A model generated the notes under the pieces. The model ran no database searches. It was not told the DNA's origin and saw only the letters and a list, made by a program, of their open reading frames with translations. Positions 20,688-31,567 of a stretch of 45,514 nt of DNA are shown here, one piece after another; positions within the stretch are counted from its first letter, which is position 1; each line of letters begins with the position of its first letter. Made by a program: the position numbers and the translations under genes. Where the stretch lies: assembly GCA_001970955.1 (NCBI GenBank), contig MPUH01000568.1, forward strand, positions 1 to 45,514, in the 5' to 3' direction. The stretch comes from Stentor coeruleus. Taxonomy: Eukaryota; Ciliophora; Heterotrichea; Heterotrichida; Stentoridae.

Positions 20688-22580
20688 TTGGGAATCTCTT
20701 TAAGAATAGTTGTAAGCTTTCTTCAAAGTATCAAATGATTTTTTAATTAAGTGCTAAAGTAGATTATGATAAGATAGTAATAATCAATGATAAACTATTC
20801 CTTTCATTATATTCATTTAGTTATTAGACTTAATAACTAATAAAAAAGGATAATTTTTGCAAAAAGCATATCAATTTTATAATATCTTTGATTTTTTCTA
20901 TATTTTTTTATAAGTAGGAGTATGGAAATTTATTAAATTTTTACAGGTTTGTGAAAATTTCAAAATACTTTGGGATTTCTATATAGTTGAGATTTTATTT
21001 AAAGCATGAATGTGGATATGAGATTAGTCCTAAAAAAATTTTCCAAGAATGGAGATTTGATACCAACTAGAAAAAAAAGATGAGTAAATTTTAATCTTTA
21101 AAATTTTGAATAATGTAATGATTTTAAAGACAAAGCATTTTTAAGCTGAAATTAAAGAAAGCAAATAAGAGCTAAATAAAAATAAATAAGAATTTAGAAA
21201 AAGAGGAATAACTACTCAGAGAAGGAAGAACTAAATATAAATAATTAAGAGAGAATTGAGCAGAAGAGGAATTACTACTGCATGGAGTAATTTGCTTAGG
21301 AAAATTAAAATCCAGATTGTTATAAATACCCAAAAAAATACTCCAATAATTGAGTTATAATTAAACTAATATGTTATGAATCATGGAAAAATCTTTGTGG
21401 AAAATATCTTCATGTAGCAATTCTAAATAAGGCTTTACAAGGACAGTGCCTTTATTATAAATTTCAACTGAGAATATGCGAAAATTTTTGATGCAGAGGT
21501 TATGTGGCAATCTACAATGAATGGAGAGAAGAAAACCCCATAAGTAAAGTGCTAAAGCAAAGAATTTAGAAAATTTCATATCGGAGTACAGCTTTTATCT
21601 AAGATTTCTAAATTCTTATATTTCTTTTATTTGCATTCTCTCTAACGGCAATAGTTCATAAACTAATGATGGAATATAGGAATTATGCGAACAGGGAAAT
21701 GTCAAGAAAGCTAAATACTAGAAGAGCATTACTGTAGAAGAGTTTAAAATCTATATCAATTTCTTATTATGATGAGAAACAGAAATTTAGAAAACTGGTA
21801 ATATGGAATATGCATAGAAGGAAATGTATTGACGTAACTCAATTACAGAAAACTTAGACTGAAAATAGTAAAGAAATTAGTAAATTAGACAAAACCCTGA
21901 AACTATTCCAATGGAGGCTGACTTGAAATGCAGCATATTGAATATAGATAATAAAGAGTACTGTAAATTTTGTCTGTAAAGAGTATGAAGTCATATTTTT
22001 TTTGTAATATACTGCACGCGATATATGGATACATAAGATATGCTTTCAACTGATATTAGTTAGTAGGAGAGCAAGTTAAATAATTGATAGGGGAAAAATC
22101 ATGGCTAAGGGATTAATCAGAACTTAGAATTCTTATTATACAGATTTTATATGGCAATCAACTTGTCTCCATTGCAGTTAATCATGAAGTATCTCAAATT
22201 AAGGGTAGCACACTAAACAGTAGTCAAAATTAGAGGATTCTGAAGAGGCATATCATTCGGCAATTAACTACAAAGCAGCTGGCATAATAAGAATAAATCA
22301 TAGAAATTATTTTCTGTTCCCAATTATTGAAAAATAAAGCATTTAGGAAAATTGCAAAGCTATACTCATTAGAATTTTTTTTTCTAAATGATAAGTCTCA
22401 CAGAATTTAGTAAAAACTTGTCTATCAAAATTATAAAATCCATGTTTGAGGTAAGATAGTAAGTCCTATTCAAAGTTCCTAACATATTCATGCCTTGACT
22501 TAGTCATTAAAAATTATTTAAGTTATATCATATCCTAGTATTTCAAATTCAAAAATATTAGATAATATTAGTGGTAATAA
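20688..22580. other. Gene-free stretch, 1.9 kb
   Basis: No intact gene. Purine-rich plus strand with short codon-like runs, for example around 21680-21890 and 22080-22330, all broken by stops and without a start. Related words recur (AGAGGAATAACTACT near 21205 and AGAGGAATTACTACT near 21266; TGGCAATC at 21505 and 22152). Old gene debris is possible but not proven. Confidence 0.35.
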
Positions 22581-23480
22581 ATGGAGGATAGCCCAGCCAA
22601 AGAAGCTAATGAAGCAAATGAAGTTGGAGGTGAAAATGATGAAATGGACGAGTTAATGTAAGTGCCACATAGTAACACTTTGGAAGAGCAGAGGAAAGAC
22701 CACGAAGGTAACGGAAGATTTCTTGAAGCTGATACAGTATACCAGCGTATACTAAAGCTCAAGCAAGATCAAAAACGTAAGAGAGAAGAGAGGATGAAGC
22801 AAAAGCAGGACAAGGAAGTTAACGATATTGAAAGCGAATACAACGATGAGCTTAAAAACTTCAATAATGACTGGGATGACAGAATTGAAAAATATAAGGC
22901 TCATTGCAAAGAATCTGAAGAACAACTCAAGCAACGTCAAGCTAATGAAACTGAAACAACAACTAAGCAGTTAGAAGAAACTATTCCAATTATCCCTAAG
23001 CATTCATCTGAGTTTTTGAATCTCAAGCGTATCCAAGAAACTCTTGTACGTAATAAAGAGTATAAAGAGGCTCATGTGATTCAACAGACAATGATAGACT
23101 TAGAAGAAAAGGAAAAACTTACATGGGGAGATGAAAGGTTATCCAAAATTCAACAAAATTTGGCTTCTCTATCAAAGAAGCAAGAAAATGAAATGAACAG
23201 ACTCATTATGAAGGCAAAAAATGGGTTTGAAGAGCTTCGCAAGCAAAGGGCCGCTGAACTAGAAAGCTTAATTAAGAAGTATCAAAACATCAAGAAGGAG
23301 ATGAAAATAGCCCACAAGCTGGAAACTAACAGGCTGAATGGTCTCCATACAACTGGATCAGGAGTTTTTAAGTCTGATATCAATGCATCATCAAGGGCAA
23401 TTTTCACTCCAAAGGCAAAGAGAACTGAAAGTGATGGAGCGAATAATAATCCAGAAGGTGCAGAGGTAGAAGCGTCTTAA
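22581..23480 (+). CDS. Two-exon coiled-coil protein, unknown function
   Basis: Exon 1 is 22581-22657 and exon 2 is 22673-23480, split by the 15-nt intron GTAAGTGCCACATAG (22658-22672). Splicing turns AT|T into Ile and removes an in-frame TAA, giving 294 residues. The first 25 residues are acidic. Then a mostly helical, Lys/Glu/Gln-rich body forms coiled coils at about 30-120 and 160-250. Between them is a helical hairpin, NKEYKEAHVIQQTMIDLEEKE, where cytoskeletal proteins of protists often have similar text. The tail is basic, with SSRAIFTPKAKR. I do not recognise a named family. The next gene starts 60 bp downstream on the same strand. Confidence 0.88.
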
Positions 23481-23540
23481 TTAATTCTTAATAATCAGGA
23501 CTTCTTCATCATGAACATTAATGGGTGATATATAAATATC

Positions 23541-24536
23541 ATGAACATAATGACTTTTAGGAAAAGGATAACTGCCCAGCTGCCACCACTAATTAAACAG
23601 CCTAAGATATATACTATAAGAAAGCATAATCGATGCCATTACTCATCAGAAATATCTTATAATCCTGATACACAAACAAAACCTTGGAACTCGGAAAGGA
23701 ATTTATTAGAATCAAAACAAGACACACCAGCATTAGTATATTCACTTAATGATTTTGAAATCATAAAATGTATTAGTAAAAGCAAAGGAGGATCTGTGTT
23801 AATGACGTCTTTAAATCATAGGAACTATGCATTAAAAGTGATTCATAAAAAACTATCAAAGTATGCCTTAGCTGAAGCGAGAATTCTTGATAAAATTTCA
23901 TCTCATCTGATTGTTAAATATTTCGGGAGATTCGAAGACGAAGAAAATATTTATTTAGTGCTTGAGTTTATAAACGGCTGTGACTTTTTCCATTATATGA
24001 GTAAAAAAAGACTTAAACTTCCTGAAATAGTTAATTTTGCTGCACAGGTACTAACAGCTATTGAGTTAATTCACAGTAAAGGAATAATATATAGAGACTT
24101 AAAGCCAGAAAACATTATGCTACCCGAAAGTGGATACATAAAACTCATTGATTTTGGCTTATCCAAAGAGATTGGAAATGAAAGAACAAATACAGTATGT
24201 GGGTCTCCTGAATATATGGCTCCCGAAGTTATAAGGAAGAATTCATATTCATATGCAGTTGACTTCTGGGGTTTGGGTATATTATTGTTTGAAATGCTTT
24301 GTGGGTATGATTTATATAGGCATCCTCCTTTCCAAGGGGAAAATTATCAAGAAATATGCCAGAATATTCTTATGGGCAGTTTTGAGTTTACCAGAAGCGT
24401 TGATCCAGTTTCAAAAGATCTAGTTAGGAGACTTCTAAATAATGAACCTTCATATAGGCTAGGAAATCTACAAGGCAAGGCAACAGATGTGAAGAAGCAT
24501 AAGTTTTTTAGAGATATTATTTGGGATTTTTTTTAA
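23541..24536 (+). CDS. AGC-like Ser/Thr protein kinase with altered glycine loop
   Basis: A 331-residue kinase. After a basic N-terminal 70 residues the domain shows Lys99 (ALKV), Glu112, YRDLKPEN (184-191), DFGLSKEI (204-211), a likely activation Thr in NTVCGSPEYMAPEV and the C-lobe YRLG motif (SYRLGNL) typical of AGC kinases (PKA/PKG). The glycine loop has Ser79 and Ser81 for the first two glycines, keeping only Gly84 and Val86. The protein stops right after the domain (WDFF) at a run of eight T, without the usual AGC hydrophobic tail. A tiny upstream ORF (23513-23530, five codons) precedes the start. The next ORF starts 46 bp downstream. Confidence 0.88.
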   Translation: MNIMTFRKRITAQLPPLIKQPKIYTIRKHNRCHYSSEISYNPDTQTKPWNSERNLLESKQDTPALVYSLNDFEIIKCISKSKGGSVLMTSLNHRNYALKVIHKKLSKYALAEARILDKISSHLIVKYFGRFEDEENIYLVLEFINGCDFFHYMSKKRLKLPEIVNFAAQVLTAIELIHSKGIIYRDLKPENIMLPESGYIKLIDFGLSKEIGNERTNTVCGSPEYMAPEVIRKNSYSYAVDFWGLGILLFEMLCGYDLYRHPPFQGENYQEICQNILMGSFEFTRSVDPVSKDLVRRLLNNEPSYRLGNLQGKATDVKKHKFFRDIIWDFF

Positions 24537-24582
24537 AGTAATAAAATATTATCTTGTAAATTTAGATTGAAATAATAAACTG

Positions 24583-24921
24583 ATGAAAGCGAATGTTTCA
24601 TATAGAGAAAAAATTCCAAAAAAAATAGTAATGCAGAAAGTTAAACTTGTTAACCCTATCTCTTCTCCTACTTCATCACCTTTGAAGAAAGTTCGGTATT
24701 TTCTGAGCGATCTTTATCAAGTTACAATACAAGAAGAATTAACTCCTGAAACAATAGAACTTCCTCAAGCTAAACAAGAAAAATCTACTGGCAGCAGCAC
24801 AGTTAGCACAAGAATGACTGAAAATCCTTATAATGGCTATTGCTTTTCTACAGAAACAAAAGATTTTCAAACTCCTGTGATAAATTTTCTCCCAAGACGA
24901 CCAAAACGATTTGCTCCTTAA
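24583..24921 (+). CDS. Small ORF of 112 residues, unknown
   Basis: ATG to TAA with codon use like a real gene. Basic N-terminus, a Pro/Ser stretch (NPISSPTSSPLKK), a hydrophilic middle and a basic C-terminus (PRRPKR). No family recognised. It begins 46 bp after the AGC-like kinase, whose usual C-terminal tail is missing, so it may be an independent gene or a separated tail. I found no 15-nt GT...AG intron that would join them, and removing one T from the T8 run does not do so either. Confidence 0.55.
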   Translation: MKANVSYREKIPKKIVMQKVKLVNPISSPTSSPLKKVRYFLSDLYQVTIQEELTPETIELPQAKQEKSTGSSTVSTRMTENPYNGYCFSTETKDFQTPVINFLPRRPKRFAP

Positions 24922-26709
24922 GATATACATAAAGATATTTTATTCACACAAAAATATATACATTCAATCAAATCATCACAAAAATTTATCATTTCGTTTT
25001 CTTATTTAACCTCTTACAGGAAGTATCAAATATTAATAGTTTTTATTAGAAAGTAATAAAATGATAAATCTTCGGAGATAGTTTAAGAAATTTTTGTGAA
25101 ATCTAAATTAAAAGTATTTATGATGAAATTGATAGATAAGCATTTAAACCGCTTATTAGCCCAAATTTAAAATTGCAATATAGATGAAAAATAAGTATAA
25201 ATTATTTAATCTAGCTATGGTTTAATTTTTATAAAAGCATAGAAAGGCTAAAATCAAAGAATATATTTTTAATATTTTCTGTGATATTTCTTCAATAACT
25301 TACTATTTCTTATATTTTTTTTGCAAGTATGTTGCAAAGTGATGCAGTAATATTAAATAATTAAAATGAATTAATCTTAAACTTCAATAAAAACTAACTC
25401 CCTCCATTTAATAAGGATAAAAAATCTTATACTTTTTAAATAAGAAGTTTTCTAGCTATCAATCTATTACCTACTAATATTTATTAAGTCATGAGGATGC
25501 TTCATAAAATGACTGTTTATACTTCGTCGAAGATTTTTTACAACCAGATTATTTTGGAGTTTTGTGGCAATCATTTTATTCTGTAGCTTTAATATTGAGT
25601 TCAATAGTGTGATTGATCTAAGATCTATCTGATTCTGTTCTCACCTATTGTTTTGTAGCATATGTAGGCTTCTTTCATGCTTTAGGGTGTATCTTAACTA
25701 TATCATATGCTATTAATAAATCTTATCATTATTGTTTCTATCGTTTTACCTTAGCTGATATATGATCTGGTTCAGATGCTTTTCGATTGCCCAATCTCTT
25801 GATGCTTGTTTGTTTTTAACAATTTAATATCAATTCTCTAATACTGGCAAGATTTAAGTGTTACACTGATTTTTCTTCCTTTTAGAGTATTTTCCACAAA
25901 ACTATGGCCTTTTAGTTTTCTGTTAATTTGCATTAGCATTATACTTTAAATCTTCTAATATAATGCAAGTTTTTCAGCCATGATTTATCTCCAGAGTGAT
26001 TTATTATTTTTCTTTAGCTTTGGTTTCTCCCTTTTGTGATATACATTTTAATTTTTATCAACAATTCTGTGGTACCCCCTCTGCTCTTTGTATGAAATTA
26101 TGTCATTTTTTGCTACTGACATCAGCATCTCTCTTTATCCTAGCCTTACTTGCTCTGCTGTAGTTTTTACTTAATATGACAGCCGAAGTTTTTGTTTTAC
26201 TGTTTTTACAATTCCAATAATTATTCCCGCAGTTTAGTCACTTACTTTATTAGTCATTAAGAGTTTAAAGATCTATTCTTTTGAGGTAATTTTTGATGAG
26301 CTCAGCAAGTCTATCCTGATATTCTTCTTTGAATTTAGGATTTTTTAGTCATTATTGTATATTATCCTTTGGTGCTACTCAGTTAGAATTATTGATTCAA
26401 GGCCTGCACTCATTTGAGTTCTTTGATACAATTGAAACTATTTTTCTCTTGATTGCCCAAGTACATAAGAGTTATTTTGCACTATCAGATAATGAAAGTA
26501 ATATTGGCGCTTAAAGAGTTTGTTTGTGCTAGAGAAAGCGTTTGATCTTTACCTATTAGGTCTGGCTCATAAAGAGTTTGGAGAAGTGTAAGTGCTACTG
26601 AAAGGATTTCAACTTGAAAAAGATTTGATTTGAACCTGCCAAATACTTTATCATGTCCTAAAGAAAACAATTTAGTTAAAAATTATCTATAAGCTAATAA
26701 ACTAAACTA
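24922..26709. other. Gene-free stretch, 1.8 kb, with possible gene remnant
   Basis: No intact gene. 24922-25480 is plain AT-rich sequence. From about 25500 to 26690 the composition changes: pyrimidine-rich on the plus strand and visibly less AT-rich, as expected if a minus-strand gene once lay here. Stops occur in every minus frame at a rate close to chance, and no start or domain is recognised. Confidence 0.35.
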
Positions 26710-27312
26710 TTAGTTTTCTCCAAAGAACTTGTCACATACCTTGCGGTACATTGGCTTAATATTATCAGGTTCCCTATTATGGCTGTACATGATAGCAGCC
26801 ATAGCCATGCAAAATAGTATTACTTGGCCATAGGGTAAATTGACGACTAAACCTCTTCTTTTGAGGAATTTCCAAATGGCGTCAAAAAATCTTGGCAGGA
26901 CATACATAGCCATCTCACTAATTCTTGCAGGAGTTTCAATAAAAGCCGATACATTGATTAAAGCAGCAGACAAAACCATGAGCTTACTATCCATGGTTCC
27001 AACAGTCCTTACATAGCCACAGACAGTCATTTTGCCTATAAGTACCATGACAGCCAAAACCATAGTGGATCGAACACATCCTTTTAAAGCGGTGCGCAAT
27101 GTTTCTAATGGTTTTTTGAGAACTTGTTTGTACCGCAAAATGAGTGGCATAAAATGTAGTGGAAAATAAAACTTCATACCAAACTTGAAGCCTAGCATGA
27201 AATTCTTTAACCAGTGCACTATGCAAGGACCATTATGTAGCATTTCACAAGAAGCAGGTAGTATGCCAGCTGCTATTTTCTGAATATGTTCTGGAGAAAG
27301 TTCCAATGACAT
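26710..27312 (-). CDS. TMEM135-like multi-pass membrane protein
   Basis: A 200-residue single-exon protein. The Cys-containing start (C22, C30, GPCIVHWLKNF), hydrophobic segments at about 45-59, 82-100, 110-125 and 163-177, and the block RISEMAMYVLPRFFDAIW (130-147) with the final PDNIKPMYRK fit the C-terminal region of TMEM135/fungal TMEM135-like proteins, where an R-x-x-E-L-x-x-Y-x-L-P-R segment precedes the last membrane pass. TMEM135 is linked to peroxisomal and mitochondrial membranes and to lipid transport. It is about half the length of the animal protein. Assignment is from motif memory only. Confidence 0.65.
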   Translation of the reverse strand: MSLELSPEHIQKIAAGILPASCEMLHNGPCIVHWLKNFMLGFKFGMKFYFPLHFMPLILRYKQVLKKPLETLRTALKGCVRSTMVLAVMVLIGKMTVCGYVRTVGTMDSKLMVLSAALINVSAFIETPARISEMAMYVLPRFFDAIWKFLKRRGLVVNLPYGQVILFCMAMAAIMYSHNREPDNIKPMYRKVCDKFFGEN

Positions 27313-28495
27313 ATTTATTAAGGTTAATTATGTTAAATGTATTTTTAGGTATCATTTGCAAATGTATTTATACTAGTTTATTTTTGTTTATAAATGTCTA
27401 AGATTGAGTAAAATTTTACTTTTTATGAATGATTATAAATTTTATGAAGGAACACCAAAAATAGGCGTGATGGGGTCAAATATTTCAATAATTTTTAACA
27501 AAAATATTATATTCAATAAATATTATATTTATTACGGAAGTTAGCCTAAAGTTTTCGATATGAAAATTAATCTAGCAATTAACTATTTGTTTCTTCATAA
27601 ATAATAGTTAGGAATTGCATACTTATTTCGCAATCAAAAAAATTACTATTTTTAAGTTGCCTATTATTAATAGAAGGGCTTGATTACGATTAGATTACTA
27701 AGAAAAAAAGAAATCATATTTAATTCATTAGGAATTTTTTTAATAATAATCAAGTAATTTTATCAGTTCAGCCTATGCTTGATTTTTGTTTCTAGTTCCG
27801 AAAAAAAATACTAAGAAATATCTGAGCATACTATTGAAATATAATTTTCAAAAGATTCGGATTTAATTTGAAAAGATATAAAAACTGCATTATAAACAAA
27901 TAAGATAAAAATTAAAAATTTGCTAGGATGTAATTATAGTTATGAGAAAACCTAAAAAAAAGTTAAGCTTACAAATCTAAAGTCAATTTATTCTAATATT
28001 TAAAACTTTTTTAGATAAAATATATTTANAGCTTACAAATCTGTACTTGCCACCTATATGCATTGGATGATTTAATATATGAACTAATAATCCTCAGTTA
28101 TTTGAATTTACTGAAACCTTGAATATTATGATCAATATTTTGATACAAAAATTACACTGTAATTAGCAAATAAGCTACTCTTATCTTAGATTTTAAACTA
28201 GATAAAAATAGTTTAATATTATAGCTGAACTCCTAAAGTTTACAAATTTTCCAAGCAGTTTTACTCATATTTAACAATAAGCAATAAACCTCTATTTACA
28301 GATGTAGTATTAAATTATGAATTTGATTAGTTCTTTTGCATTAAAGATATGAATTATTTTATGATATATTTTGCAAATCAGTGGCACTATCTAGAGATTT
28401 CTTCACTTTAGTTTACTTTATTTGTAAATATTATTGCTTATTTCTATTGGAAACTGTAATGTCTCGATATTCTGTTGCTGTTATACCAATAAATA
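27313..28495. other. Gene-free stretch, 1.2 kb, with one ambiguous base
   Basis: Very AT-rich spacer between the TMEM135-like gene and the pyruvate-kinase homologue (divergent). It contains the window's only undetermined base (28029), which sits just before the second copy of the word AGCTTACAAATCT (27966-27978 and 28030-28042). No gene seen. Confidence 0.5.
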
Positions 28496-30160
28496 ATGGT
28501 GGAGGAGTTATCTGATATCAAGCGAAAAACCAAGATAGTTGTGACTCTGGGAGAAAGTTCAAGTAGCAAAGCTGTTTTAGTAGAGCTTATTAAGGCTGGT
28601 ATGGATGTAGCAAGAATAAGCAACAGATTTTTAAAAGGTGAAAAGCAAGATGTATTGAGAAACCTTCAAGAAGCAATAAAAGAAACAGGAATACATGTCG
28701 GAGTTATGCTCGGGCTTAGGGAAAGTGATATTCGCATTGGGACCTTTGGGAAATACTCCCTTAGGCTGAAAAAAAATGATCTGGTTCGTATCAGCACTCA
28801 CGCTGAACAAAGCGAAATAAGCTGCACATTGTGGTGCAACAATAAAGAATTCTCAAGTATGGTTTCTCCAGGTGATAAGCTTCTAGTGGATTTCGGGAAA
28901 ATTATATTGACAGTTCTTTCCAATGGATCTTCAGAATCAGAAAATTATAGCTTTAGTCGGAGTTTCACGAGCATCACATCTCAAGATTTAAATTCAGATA
29001 TAGACTCTTCTAAATCAGGAAATATAATGTACATGCTTAACTCAACTCAAAAAGTTGAATCGAGTTTGAAAAGACAAAAGACTAACTCTTTCAATGAAGA
29101 TTTGCATAGACCTAAGCGACTTACCCCAAAAAATTACCATGGGGCTAAAGTTGTGATGTGTCGAGTGGAAAATGACTGTACAATAACAGTTCACAAACCA
29201 GTTCATATATCTTCATCTGATGGTCACGAGATTCCTACTAGTGATGCTACAATCTCAGAAGATTTCAAGCTAATAGAATGGGCTAATGAAAACAACGTTG
29301 ATTTTATTGTATTTAAACAAATAAGAAATGAAGAAGATCTTGGCTTTTTAATGGATCTCGCATCTAGCAACATAAAGAAAATTCTTGGTTTACAAAGCAA
29401 AGGCAGTGTAACTCAATTTGAACAACTCATAGCAGAAACAGATGGAGTTGTTATTGGTAGAGGAACTTTAGCACTTGAGACAAGTCTTGCTGATGTTTGT
29501 AGAATACAAAAGAAAACAGTCAAAAGATGTAATGAATTAGGTAAGCCTGTGATTATTTCTACTCAACTCTTAGAAAGTATGATATTTCATAATACTCCTA
29601 CTAGGTCTGAAGTTACTGATATTACTAATGCAGTATTAGATGGAACTGATGCACTTATGCTTAGTGGGGAAACAGCATATGGGCATGATCCAGTGCGAGC
29701 TTTCAATGCATGTGCTCGTATCTGCATTGAGGCTGAAAAGTATTTAGATTATCATGGAGAGTGTGAAAGAATAAAAAAAATATTAGGCAATAATATTACA
29801 ATCACGGAAAATACATGCTATTCAGCTGTGACAACGGTTCTATCTACACATACTAAAGTTATTGTATGCCTTACTGAGTCAGGGAGAACTGCTCAGATTA
29901 TATCTCGTTTTATGCCTCCTTGTGCCATTGTTGCTCTGACAAATAGTGAAGTCACTGAGCGCCAGTTGAGGATCGTAAGAGGAGTTTATCCTTTCTTTGT
30001 CAAGGAAACACAAGAAAGTGAGCTTAAAGATCGAATCTTCACAATTATCAAAGCAGGAGAATTTGCTGAAGTAGGTGATAACATTGTTGTTGTAGGAGGC
30101 TTACTTTACAATTTCGCAGCAGGACATGCATGCTCACTTAAAATTCTTATAGTTAAGTAG
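28496..30160 (+). CDS. Pyruvate-kinase homologue, probably catalytically dead
   Basis: A 554-residue protein with the full pyruvate kinase fold order. Well-kept stretches are STQLLESM (355-362), RSEVTDITNAVLDGTDALMLSGETA (370-394) and the C-terminal SGRTAQIISRF. The catalytic centre is rebuilt: the usual NFSHG region reads SNRFLKG; the DTKGPEIR region reads GLRESDIR (73-80); the KIEN catalytic Lys and metal Glu align with Gly298 and Gln300; the metal Asp of RGDLG is Thr324. An insert of about 65 residues (145-210), Ser/Asn-rich, lies where the B domain rejoins. It cannot be a normal pyruvate kinase; a regulatory or binding role is inferred. Convergent with the RCK kinase, 27 bp between stops. 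Confidence 0.9.
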   Translation: MVEELSDIKRKTKIVVTLGESSSSKAVLVELIKAGMDVARISNRFLKGEKQDVLRNLQEAIKETGIHVGVMLGLRESDIRIGTFGKYSLRLKKNDLVRISTHAEQSEISCTLWCNNKEFSSMVSPGDKLLVDFGKIILTVLSNGSSESENYSFSRSFTSITSQDLNSDIDSSKSGNIMYMLNSTQKVESSLKRQKTNSFNEDLHRPKRLTPKNYHGAKVVMCRVENDCTITVHKPVHISSSDGHEIPTSDATISEDFKLIEWANENNVDFIVFKQIRNEEDLGFLMDLASSNIKKILGLQSKGSVTQFEQLIAETDGVVIGRGTLALETSLADVCRIQKKTVKRCNELGKPVIISTQLLESMIFHNTPTRSEVTDITNAVLDGTDALMLSGETAYGHDPVRAFNACARICIEAEKYLDYHGECERIKKILGNNITITENTCYSAVTTVLSTHTKVIVCLTESGRTAQIISRFMPPCAIVALTNSEVTERQLRIVRGVYPFFVKETQESELKDRIFTIIKAGEFAEVGDNIVVVGGLLYNFAAGHACSLKILIVK

Positions 30161-30187
30161 TTTTTAAAAATGATTTATATTTTTAGT

Positions 30188-31567
30188 TTAATATTGAAGT
30201 CTACCTAATGATTGGGGTTTTCCCATAATATTGCTGCCAACAGAAGACAAAGAGTTGATTGGGGGAAGTTTCTTTGGTACAGTAGAGCTGCTCAGTCCAA
30301 AGTGATTGATAGGATTTACTTTTGGGAAATAAAGATTGCTAGGCTTATTAAGATGATGCTTTTCGTAGCCAGAACTAACTCTATCGTTCAAATAGCTAGA
30401 CTTTTCTCGGCTAGCTATTCTCAAAGGATTTGCAACCGGCTTGATAGGATTATAAACTGGAGGTAAAAATTCACCCTCCCTAGATTTTTGAATATCAGGT
30501 CTTGGCACATGAGGAGGCTTCATTGCAGAGAATTCAGTTACTTCTTTTAGTTTCGGTAAAGCTGATTCTTTTCTTTCTTGTGCACCTTGCTTGAAAGACC
30601 ATTTACCTTTCGAACTGTTGCCTCCAATTCTAGAACTTCCATGTGACCATTTAGACCCAGTTCGTTGCATTGCATCAGAACTAAACCTTGAGTCTTCAAC
30701 TGCAGAAACCCCAGAAGCAAAAAATGGATGTTCTAAGCATTCTACAGCTGTTGGCCTTTTCTGTGGGTCCCAAGAGAGCATTTTGAGTATGAGTTGAATT
30801 GCATCATAACTCGCACTAGGTAATAAAGAATTGAAATTAATTGGTTGGCATTGAGGAAAGCGGTAACCCATTTGCGAAGCCAATTTATAGCCTTCAGGCC
30901 AAATATTCATGGATGGTGTTCCCAGTACTGAACAAAGTTTCAGCATTTGATCATTTTCGTTACTTCCTGGAGCCAAAGGTCTAAGCATATAAAGTTCTGC
31001 CATAATGCACCCAAGAGCAAAAATATCAACAGGAGAGTTGTAATTAGTGCTTCTTAATAAAATTTCTGGTGCACGATACCAACGGGTACTTACATAATCA
31101 GTAAATGGTGGCTTGCTTCTGATTTCTCTTGCAAGGCCGAAGTCTGTAATTTTACATATTTCATGTGATACCATCAGATTTTCTGGCTTTAAGTCTCTGT
31201 GAAAAAAACCATGTTTATGCATGTATGCTAGACCTTGAAGTACTTGGCATGTAATTGAACGAATTCTTGTTTCTGGAAGTGGATCTGTACGATCTTTAAT
31301 CAGCTGATAAACGTTTTCGTCTAAAAACTCAAAGACAAGATGTAGTTCATCATTTACTCTGAAGGCTTCTTTGAGTTTTATAATGTTATTGTGTGACAGT
31401 TTTCTAAGAGACTTGATTTCTCGCAAAGATAAGCATTCATCCCACGATTTGAACTTAGTCTTCATCTTTTTAATAGCGCAGATTTCTCCATTCGCTGTAT
31501 TTATTGCTTTGAATACCACTCCGTATGTTCCATCTCCAACATTTTTGAGAATCTTGTACCTCTCCAT
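30188..31567 (-). CDS. RCK-family ciliary kinase (MAK/CILK1/DYF-5 type)
   Basis: A 459-residue CMGC kinase. GDGTYGVV (11-18), Lys33, the CMGC-type [12 protein letters not shown] helix, HRDLKPEN (123-130), DFGLAREI (142-149), TDY activation motif (156-158) and TRWYRAPEI (161-169) identify the RCK group (MAK, CILK1/ICK, MOK); the TDY motif and [24 protein letters not shown] favour MAK/CILK1. These kinases are raised by dual phosphorylation (CDK20/CCRK) and limit cilium length and steer IFT turnaround. The C-terminal 170 residues are low-complexity, basic and Pro/Ser-rich, as usual in this group. Single exon. Confidence 0.93.
   Translation of the reverse strand: MERYKILKNVGDGTYGVVFKAINTANGEICAIKKMKTKFKSWDECLSLREIKSLRKLSHNNIIKLKEAFRVNDELHLVFEFLDENVYQLIKDRTDPLPETRIRSITCQVLQGLAYMHKHGFFHRDLKPENLMVSHEICKITDFGLAREIRSKPPFTDYVSTRWYRAPEILLRSTNYNSPVDIFALGCIMAELYMLRPLAPGSNENDQMLKLCSVLGTPSMNIWPEGYKLASQMGYRFPQCQPINFNSLLPSASYDAIQLILKMLSWDPQKRPTAVECLEHPFFASGVSAVEDSRFSSDAMQRTGSKWSHGSSRIGGNSSKGKWSFKQGAQERKESALPKLKEVTEFSAMKPPHVPRPDIQKSREGEFLPPVYNPIKPVANPLRIASREKSSYLNDRVSSGYEKHHLNKPSNLYFPKVNPINHFGLSSSTVPKKLPPINSLSSVGSNIMGKPQSLGRLQY

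Noticed and set aside
21361-21579. Minus-strand 72-codon ORF
   Set aside because: No codon-like composition beyond chance, no start context or homology; lies in a purine-rich gene-free stretch.
6400-22350. Gene-free stretches (about 6420-6740, 8400-8860, 9140-9560, 21100-22330) read like protein if TAA/TAG are taken as Gln
   Set aside because: Any AT-rich frame opens up once stops are read as Gln, so the reading is circular. Stop frequency in those frames is near the chance rate and all clear genes here use TAA/TAG as stops.
24537-24582. Intron joining the AGC-like kinase to the 112-codon ORF
   Set aside because: The only GT...AG span is 28 nt, unlike all other introns here, and does not keep the frame open.
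26485-26670. Minus-strand ORF of 61 codons
   Set aside because: Short, no continuation or domain, in a stop-ridden region; could be a remnant only.
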